This document shows, in pieces, positions 14,308-18,401 of a stretch of DNA of 18,401 nt. Position numbers and translations under genes: made by a program. The DNA comes from Actinomycetes bacterium. GTDB taxonomy: Bacteria; Actinomycetota; Actinomycetes; Mycobacteriales; Mycobacteriaceae. The notes beneath the pieces are model-generated. The model did not search any database and had not been told where the DNA came from. It worked only from the letters and a program-made list of their open reading frames with translations. Within the stretch, counting starts at the first letter, position 1, and every line of letters begins with the position of its first letter. The stretch spans positions 1 to 18,401 of the forward strand of contig JAHZJY010000009.1 in the NCBI GenBank assembly GCA_022600695.1, written 5' to 3'.

Positions 14308-15525
14308 GTGACCGAGCCCGAACTGCGGCGTCGCCTCGGCACCGGTGACGCGGTGCTGATCGGACTCGGTTCGATGATCGGCGCCGGGGTGTTCGTGGTC
14401 TTCGGTCCGGCCGCCGCCGCCGCCGGACCGGGTCTGCTGATCGCGCTGGCCACCGCCGCGGCGGTGGCCTACTGCAATGCCTCCTCATCGGCCCGGCTGG
14501 CGGCGCTTTATCCGCGGTCCGGCGGCACCTACCTCTACGGCCGGGAACAACTCGGCGAGTTCTGGGGCTATCTGGCGGGCTGGGGTTTCGTGGTCGGCAA
14601 GACGGCCTCCTGTGCGGCCATGGCGCTGACGGTCGGGCTGTACGCCTGGCCGGAGCACGCCCACGCCATCGCCGTCGCGTCCGTGGCGGCACTCACCGCG
14701 GTGACCTACCGCGGTATCGGGAAATCGGCGCTGGCGAACCGGGTGATCGTGGCGGTGGTGTTCGCGGTGCTGACCGGGGTGGTGGCCGCGGTGCTGGTCA
14801 GCGGGCGCGCCGATCCGGCACGGCTACCGCTGACCGGCGGCACCGTCGGCGGGGTGCTGCAGGCGGCCGGACTGCTGTTCTTCGCCTTCGCCGGGTATGC
14901 GCGTATCGCCACCCTCGGTGAGGAGGTACGCGACCCGGCCCGGGTGATCCCGCGGGCGATCCGGATCTCCCTGGTCGTGACGTTGGCGGTGTACGCGGTG
15001 CTGGCCGTTACCCTGATGACGATCCTCGGCCCCGGATTGGCAACGGCCACAGCGCCATTGGCCGACGCCGTCCGGGTCGCCGGGGCAGCAGGCTTCGAGC
15101 CGGTGGTGCGGATCGGCGCGGTGGCGGCGGCCTTGGGCGCCCTGTTGTCCCTGATCCTGGGGGTCTCCCGAACCAGTCTGGCGATGGCGCGCGACGGGCA
15201 TCTACCGGGCGCGCTGGCCGTGGTACATCCGCACTACCGGGTACCGCATCGCGCCGAGGTGGCGGTCGGTGCAGTCATCGCGGCGGTGGCGGCGGTGGCC
15301 GATGTCCGGGCAGTCATCGGCTTCTCATCGTTCGCGGTGCTGACGTACTACGCCATCACCAATGCCTCGGCGCTGACCCTGACCGGCAGTCGGCGGGCGA
15401 TACCCGTTCTGGGACTGCTCGGGTGCCTGACACTGGCGTTGACGCTGCCGTCAGGTTCCGTCGCCGCCGGGGCCGCCGTGCTGGCCGTCGGCGCGCTGAT
15501 CTACGCACTCAACCGGCGCCGTTAG
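14308..15525 (+). CDS. APC-superfamily amino acid permease
   Basis: The 405-residue protein is a polytopic cytoplasmic-membrane transporter of the amino acid-polyamine-organocation (APC) superfamily, with about 11-12 hydrophobic segments. The first helix carries IGLGSMIGAGVFVVFGP, the unwound substrate-binding segment typical of the family. The sixth-helix region has LLFFAFAGYARIATLGEEVRDPARVIPRAI, again diagnostic. LSLILGVSRTSLAMARDGHLP matches the conserved stretch near helix 8. It is somewhat shorter than most members (430-500), with short termini, and the substrate cannot be predicted. The GTG at 14308 has GGGAG 8 nt upstream, and no better start exists in the 22-bp gap. The gene ends at a convergent hairpin. 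Confidence 0.9.
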   Translation: MTEPELRRRLGTGDAVLIGLGSMIGAGVFVVFGPAAAAAGPGLLIALATAAAVAYCNASSSARLAALYPRSGGTYLYGREQLGEFWGYLAGWGFVVGKTASCAAMALTVGLYAWPEHAHAIAVASVAALTAVTYRGIGKSALANRVIVAVVFAVLTGVVAAVLVSGRADPARLPLTGGTVGGVLQAAGLLFFAFAGYARIATLGEEVRDPARVIPRAIRISLVVTLAVYAVLAVTLMTILGPGLATATAPLADAVRVAGAAGFEPVVRIGAVAAALGALLSLILGVSRTSLAMARDGHLPGALAVVHPHYRVPHRAEVAVGAVIAAVAAVADVRAVIGFSSFAVLTYYAITNASALTLTGSRRAIPVLGLLGCLTLALTLPSGSVAAGAAVLAVGALIYALNRRR

Positions 15526-15535
15526 GCGGCCGGTT
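15511..15535. terminator. Convergent hairpin between the permease gene and lpqL
   Basis: AACCGGCGCC (15511-15520) pairs with GGC-G-GCCGGTT (15525-15535). The result is 10 base pairs interrupted by a single bulged G, closed by the tetraloop GTTA. The stop codon of the permease (15523-15525) sits in the loop and the closing base pair, and lpqL ends 2 bp further on. There is no T-run on either side, so this would be a non-canonical, possibly bidirectional terminator of the kind often proposed for mycobacteria. Confidence 0.5.
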
Positions 15536-15536
15536 C

Positions 15537-17042
15537 TCACTGCTCGGCGAGCCAATGGCGGGTGCGGTCCTCGCGGGCCGGAACGCCGTTGCGGCCGGTG
15601 AGATCCTGGGAATAGAGCCCGACGGCGTAGGCCACACCGCCACCCTGGATGCCAAGCGCCTCCCGATCGATCTGGTCGACGGTGTCGGTACCGGTGTGAT
15701 ACTGCGGATCGAACGGGGCATCGGCGACCCCGCCCCAAAGTTCGGCCTGCTCGGCGGTCTTTATTCCGTCCGCACCGGCGAACAACCCGCCGGCCGGGAT
15801 TCCGGCCCGGGTGAACGGCTCGTAGTCCGACCGGCCGTCGAGGAACGTGTCGTGCGCGGGCTTGCCCTCAGCCTGCAGGTAGTCCACCAGGGTTCGTTCG
15901 ATCCCGGCCGAACCCTCCGGTATCCGGGGCACCATGTCGTCGCGGCCGAGGGTGGTCGACTGGTTGCCGTCATAGGTGAAGTAGCCGGCGTTCGGGGACG
16001 CCAGCATGTCGAAATTCAGATACAGCGCAATATCCTTGAGTTGCTCCATATCGAGGGACTGCAGATATTTGCGCGAGCCGATGAGGCCGACCTCTTCAGC
16101 ACCCCAGAAACCGAACCGCACCGCGTGATTGATATCCGGGGCATTGCCGAGTTGGACGGCCGTCTCCAGAACCGCCACCACACCGGACCCGTTGTCGTTC
16201 ATCCCGGGGCCCTCCGGAACGGTGTCGAGATGGGCACCGACCATCACCACGTCCTGCGGGGAGCCGGTCTTGGTCTGGGCGATCACATTGCGCACCGTGA
16301 ACCTCTCGGTGCGCGCGTCCAGGACCAGCGTGGTGGGTCCGGGCGCGGCCCGCAGCCTGACCCCCTCGTCCTTGGTGACGCTGACCACCGGGAGTCGCAC
16401 GTCGGTTTGCTCGCCCAGGGTGCCCGCCAGGAACCCCTCATCGACGTTGTTGGCGACGATCAACGCGACGGCCCCGAGCTCGGCGGCGATGGCCTGCTTC
16501 TCGGGGAACGGACAGCCGCCGCGGTCGACGAGCACCACCGCGCCCTCGACTTCCAGGCCGGCGAAGTCGGCCGGGACACAGCCCGAGTCGTCTTCCGCAG
16601 GCGCCGCCACCAGTGGGCCGCTGACGCCCTGCACGGGGGTCCCGAGGCTGTACTTGAGCGCATAGGACTCGACCGGCGCGCCGCCGACGGTCAGGACCGG
16701 ATTCTCCGCGGTGAACAGGCCGACCTCGAACTCCGGGGTCTGCACGTCGTACCCCTTGTCGCGCAGAACGGCGACGACGTAGTCCACCGCCGCCTCGTAG
16801 CCTGTGCTGCCGACTGCCCGGTTACCGCCGTTGGCCTGGGCGATCTGATCGAGGGCGGTCAGGTGGTCCATCATGGCCGCGGCGCTGACCCGCTCGCGCA
16901 GTGCCCCGGCGAACTGGGCCGCGACGGGATTCTCCACCGGCCGGACCTGCGCGACCGGCCGGGCGGTCTCCGTCGGCGTGCTGCATGCCAACGGCACCGC
17001 CAACAGAACAGCGAGCCATAATGACACCAGAACACGCCTCAC
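15537..17042 (-). CDS. lpqL: LpqL, exported M28-family zinc aminopeptidase
   Basis: The 501-residue product matches M. tuberculosis LpqL (Rv0418) along its length. A signal peptide (VRRVLVSLWLAVLLAVPLAC) ends at Cys20, and a protease-associated (PA) domain lies at about residues 134-224. The M28 peptidase domain has all metal and catalytic residues visible: His271 and Asp273 in AHLDTVPEG, Asp283 in GMNDNGSG, Glu316-Glu317 in WGAEEVG, Asp345 in LNFDML and His449 in PQYHTGTDT. It should remove N-terminal residues from peptides outside the membrane. The lipobox is poor, with proline at -3. The frame is open to 17240 into mutT3, but the GTG at 17042 starts the signal peptide and has TACCCT exactly 7 nt before it, indicating a leaderless start. 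Confidence 0.93.
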   Translation of the reverse strand: MRRVLVSLWLAVLLAVPLACSTPTETARPVAQVRPVENPVAAQFAGALRERVSAAAMMDHLTALDQIAQANGGNRAVGSTGYEAAVDYVVAVLRDKGYDVQTPEFEVGLFTAENPVLTVGGAPVESYALKYSLGTPVQGVSGPLVAAPAEDDSGCVPADFAGLEVEGAVVLVDRGGCPFPEKQAIAAELGAVALIVANNVDEGFLAGTLGEQTDVRLPVVSVTKDEGVRLRAAPGPTTLVLDARTERFTVRNVIAQTKTGSPQDVVMVGAHLDTVPEGPGMNDNGSGVVAVLETAVQLGNAPDINHAVRFGFWGAEEVGLIGSRKYLQSLDMEQLKDIALYLNFDMLASPNAGYFTYDGNQSTTLGRDDMVPRIPEGSAGIERTLVDYLQAEGKPAHDTFLDGRSDYEPFTRAGIPAGGLFAGADGIKTAEQAELWGGVADAPFDPQYHTGTDTVDQIDREALGIQGGGVAYAVGLYSQDLTGRNGVPAREDRTRHWLAEQ

Positions 17043-17049
17043 GGGAGCC

Positions 17050-17055
17050 AGGGTA
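17050..17055 (-). promoter_or_regulatory. Leaderless-type -10 box for lpqL
   Basis: On the minus strand TACCCT fits TANNNT and is followed by 7 nt and then the GTG start of lpqL. It sits in the 67-bp gap between mutT3 and lpqL, which holds no other feature I can support. No Shine-Dalgarno is present and no clear -35 is seen. Confidence 0.6.
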
Positions 17056-17109
17056 ATGCCGATCTGCTCGGGCCACACGGCGGCCGTGGCTCCATCGGGG
17101 TCTGCGGGG

Positions 17110-17676
17110 TCACCGAGGCATCCCCGCGCGGCACCACGCGAAACCGGCTTCGGCGATCTCCAGGGTGTGCGGCCGCTGCACTTCGCAGGAGTGCGGCGGC
17201 ACCGCGACGCCGATCCGCAGCCGCTGCCAACTGGCCGCAAAACCGGGGTGTAACGGCAGCTCGGACACCCTGTCCTCCGCTACCCAGCGAAGCTCCGAAC
17301 TCTCCCCGTTGGGCACGGTGTCGAGCAGTTCGGCAGCATCGGCAACGACTGTGGTGTACCGCCAGTGGCCGCCGTCGGGCCCGAATACCTCTGCCGTTTT
17401 GATCTGCGCCCGGATCTCGAGGTGCTCACGGGGTAGCCCGGCTTCCTCCTCCGCCTCCCGCAACGCCGCATCTTCGGGATCCTCGTGGCTGTCCAGGGCG
17501 CCACCGGGCAGACCCCAGGTCCCGCCCAGGTGACTCCACAGCGCACGGTGCTGCAGGAGCACCGCCGGATTACCGTCCGCACGCGGAGCGCGCACCAACA
17601 GTCCGGCGGCGCCGAATCGGCCCCAGTGGTGGGTCCCGGCCTCCGAGACCACCCACCCGTCGCCGTCGCCCCGCAC
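17110..17676 (-). CDS. mutT3: MutT3-like Nudix hydrolase
   Basis: The 188-residue protein is a Nudix hydrolase with a perfect Nudix box at residues 59-81 (GALDSHE, then REAEEEAGL), which binds the divalent metal and diphosphate. It fits MutT3 (Rv0413) of M. tuberculosis, one of the enzymes that remove oxidised nucleotides such as 8-oxo-dGTP. The preceding WGLPGG and the beta strands before it are typical. It is shorter than the 217 residues I recall for Rv0413. The GTG start at 17676 has TATCCT exactly 7 nt upstream and no Shine-Dalgarno, so a leaderless mRNA is likely. It is divergent from glnX, as in M. tuberculosis. However, lpqL follows directly, whereas the thiE and thiO-S-G genes lie between the two in M. 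tuberculosis. Confidence 0.88.
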   Translation of the reverse strand: MRGDGDGWVVSEAGTHHWGRFGAAGLLVRAPRADGNPAVLLQHRALWSHLGGTWGLPGGALDSHEDPEDAALREAEEEAGLPREHLEIRAQIKTAEVFGPDGGHWRYTTVVADAAELLDTVPNGESSELRWVAEDRVSELPLHPGFAASWQRLRIGVAVPPHSCEVQRPHTLEIAEAGFAWCRAGMPR

Positions 17677-17683
17677 GAGACCA

Positions 17684-17689
17684 AGGATA
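17684..17689 (-). promoter_or_regulatory. Leaderless-type -10 box for mutT3
   Basis: On the minus strand TATCCT, a close match to the TANNNT consensus, is followed by exactly 7 nt (tggtctc) before the mutT3 GTG. No Shine-Dalgarno is visible. The upstream inverted repeat at 17701-17727 would overlap the expected -35 position. Confidence 0.62.
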
Positions 17690-17700
17690 GGCGCGCCACG

Positions 17701-17727
17701 GGCGGCCCGACATGACGATGGGCCGCC
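17701..17727. repeat. Perfect inverted repeat in the mutT3-glnX intergenic region
   Basis: GGCGGCCC (17701-17708) and GGGCCGCC (17720-17727) are perfect inverted repeats of 8 bases separated by 11 nt. The site lies in the 125-bp divergent promoter region, overlapping the expected -35 position of mutT3 (about 17707-17712) and lying just upstream of a possible glnX promoter. It may be an operator or a hairpin. With only G and C in the arms a chance occurrence in GC-rich DNA is possible. Confidence 0.45.
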
Positions 17728-17746
17728 ATTTGGCCACCGCTGCTCT

Positions 17747-17752
17747 TAGACT
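17747..17752 (+). promoter_or_regulatory. Possible -10 box for glnX
   Basis: TAGACT fits TANNNT and would start transcription near 17759-17760, giving a leader of about 42 nt before the GTG at 17802. A second TANNNT match, TACCGT, lies at 17760-17765. No good -35 is seen for either. The leader contains GGAGGGGAG and GAGG stretches that could bind the ribosome, so glnX, unlike its neighbours, appears to be leadered. Confidence 0.3.
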
Positions 17753-17801
17753 TCGCTTATACCGTGTCGAGGGCAACCGGAGGGGAGCGAGGTCCGCCGA
17801 G

Positions 17802-18401
17802 GTGACAGTCGAGCTCGCGCATCCGTCGACCGAGCCGTTGGCGCAACGGACACCGACTGAGCCCGCGCACCCCTGGTGGTGGTTCATCAGCACCACCCCC
17901 GGCCGGATCATGGCCATCGGCGCCATCCTGGCGATGCTCGGCATCCTCAGCGCCTTCGCGATCTCCACCACGATCAACGAACGTCAGCACCAACTGACCG
18001 CCGTGCTCGACCACACCGAACCGCTGGCGTTCACCGCCGGCCAGATCTACACCACATTGTCCGTCGCCGACGCCTCCGCTTCGACCGCATTCGTCGCCGG
18101 GACCGAACCACGGCCGGTGCGGCAGCGCTACGAACAGGCGATCACCGATGCCGCCGTCGCGGTCACCCGGGCATCCAGTGGCCTCACCGACCCGTCGCTG
18201 GTGGCATTGCTCGGCCGGATCAATGCGCAACTCGCCGTCTACACCGGCCTGATCGAGACCGCCCGGACGAACAATCGGGTCGGCAACCCGGTCGGCTCGT
18301 CCTATCTGTCGGAGGCGTCGGCGCTGATGCAGGACAAGATCCTGCCGGACGCGCAGCGCCTGTACGAGACGACATCCGCCCGGGTCGATGCCGAGACGAC
18401 C
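17802..18401 (+). CDS. glnX: GlnX membrane sensor of the GlnH-GlnX-PknG pathway (3' end missing)
   Basis: The first 200 codons of a longer membrane protein run to the last base of the window without a stop. The N-terminus (VTVELAHPSTEP) is short and cytoplasmic. It is followed by WWWFISTTPGR and a transmembrane helix at about residues 37-57. The rest visible here is a mostly helical extracytoplasmic domain (EPLAFTAGQIYTTLSVADASAS, RQRYEQAITDAAV, VGSSYLSEASALMQDKILPDAQ), resembling nitrate- or ligand-sensing four-helix domains. It matches M. tuberculosis Rv0412c, now called GlnX, which links the glutamate/aspartate-binding lipoprotein GlnH to the kinase PknG; pknG and glnH should follow downstream. 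The GTG at 17802 gives this N-terminus. An in-frame ATG at 17712 would add 30 residues of unlikely composition and is rejected. Confidence 0.85.
   Translation, partial: MTVELAHPSTEPLAQRTPTEPAHPWWWFISTTPGRIMAIGAILAMLGILSAFAISTTINERQHQLTAVLDHTEPLAFTAGQIYTTLSVADASASTAFVAGTEPRPVRQRYEQAITDAAVAVTRASSGLTDPSLVALLGRINAQLAVYTGLIETARTNNRVGNPVGSSYLSEASALMQDKILPDAQRLYETTSARVDAETT

Noticed and set aside
15423..17021. 532-codon open frame on the plus strand opposite lpqL
   Set aside because: lpqL on the other strand has all M28 catalytic residues and a signal peptide; the plus-strand product resembles a GC-rich artefact with no domain.
17712..17801. In-frame ATG at 17712 as the start of glnX
   Set aside because: It would add 30 residues (MTMGRHLATAALRLRLY and onward) not matching the known GlnX N-terminus, would include the inverted repeat and promoter-like boxes, and has no Shine-Dalgarno.

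Overview
This window is GC-rich, densely packed actinobacterial DNA. Its gene set and order point to a mycobacterium, most likely an environmental, rapid-growing Mycolicibacterium-type species. The evidence is protein-level resemblance, from memory, to Mycobacterium tuberculosis proteins encoded in the Rv0412c-Rv0434 interval (GlnX, MutT3, LpqL, ThiD, XthA, Def, an Rv0430-like DUF3263 protein, VirR, SodC, an Rv0433-like ligase, an Rv0434-like LON protein), together with an Mrp antiporter operon that I do not associate with M. tuberculosis. No database search was possible, so all synteny statements are recollection.

Layout. (1) Positions 1-5779, + strand: a group-2 style Mrp Na+/H+ antiporter operon, mrpA(AB fusion, 5' end cut off)-C-D-E-F-G, with every junction overlapping by exactly 4 nt. 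(2) 5799-9413, - strand (transcribed right to left): a DUF3263 helix-turn-helix-like protein, VirR (LytR_C domain), the lipoprotein Cu,Zn superoxide dismutase SodC, a YbdK-type carboxylate-amine ligase, a small lipoprotein of unknown function and a stand-alone LON-domain protein. (3) 9414-9540: a divergent promoter region carrying a 24-bp imperfect palindrome. (4) 9541-15525, + strand: peptide deformylase, exonuclease III, ThiD and an alpha/beta hydrolase form a chain of overlapping genes. They are followed by a Baeyer-Villiger-type monooxygenase, a small DoxX-like membrane protein and an APC-family amino acid permease. (5) 15537-17676, - strand: LpqL (M28 aminopeptidase lipoprotein) and the Nudix hydrolase MutT3, separated from the permease by a convergent hairpin. 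(6) 17802-18401, + strand: the first 200 codons of GlnX, membrane sensor of the GlnH-GlnX-PknG pathway, running off the window.

How the genes fit together. The Mrp proteins form one multisubunit membrane antiporter for pH and sodium homeostasis. The minus-strand block looks like an envelope and oxidative-stress unit (VirR at the cell wall, SodC at the surface, plus a lipoprotein). MutT3 and XthA deal with oxidised nucleotides and damaged DNA. Def and ThiD are housekeeping enzymes.

The most striking non-coding pattern is a run of extended -10 look-alikes (TANNNT) placed exactly 7 nt before the start codons of five genes (mutT3, lpqL, the monooxygenase, virR, sodC), and 8 nt before def, with no Shine-Dalgarno at these starts. 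This is the signature of leaderless mRNAs and it fixes several start codons. I saw no insertion sequence, CRISPR array, tRNA, rRNA or origin. No intergenic stretch exceeds about 130 bases. I did not find a clearly novel multi-gene system; the best candidates for new biology are the palindromic operator, the leaderless cluster and the uncharacterised lipoprotein.
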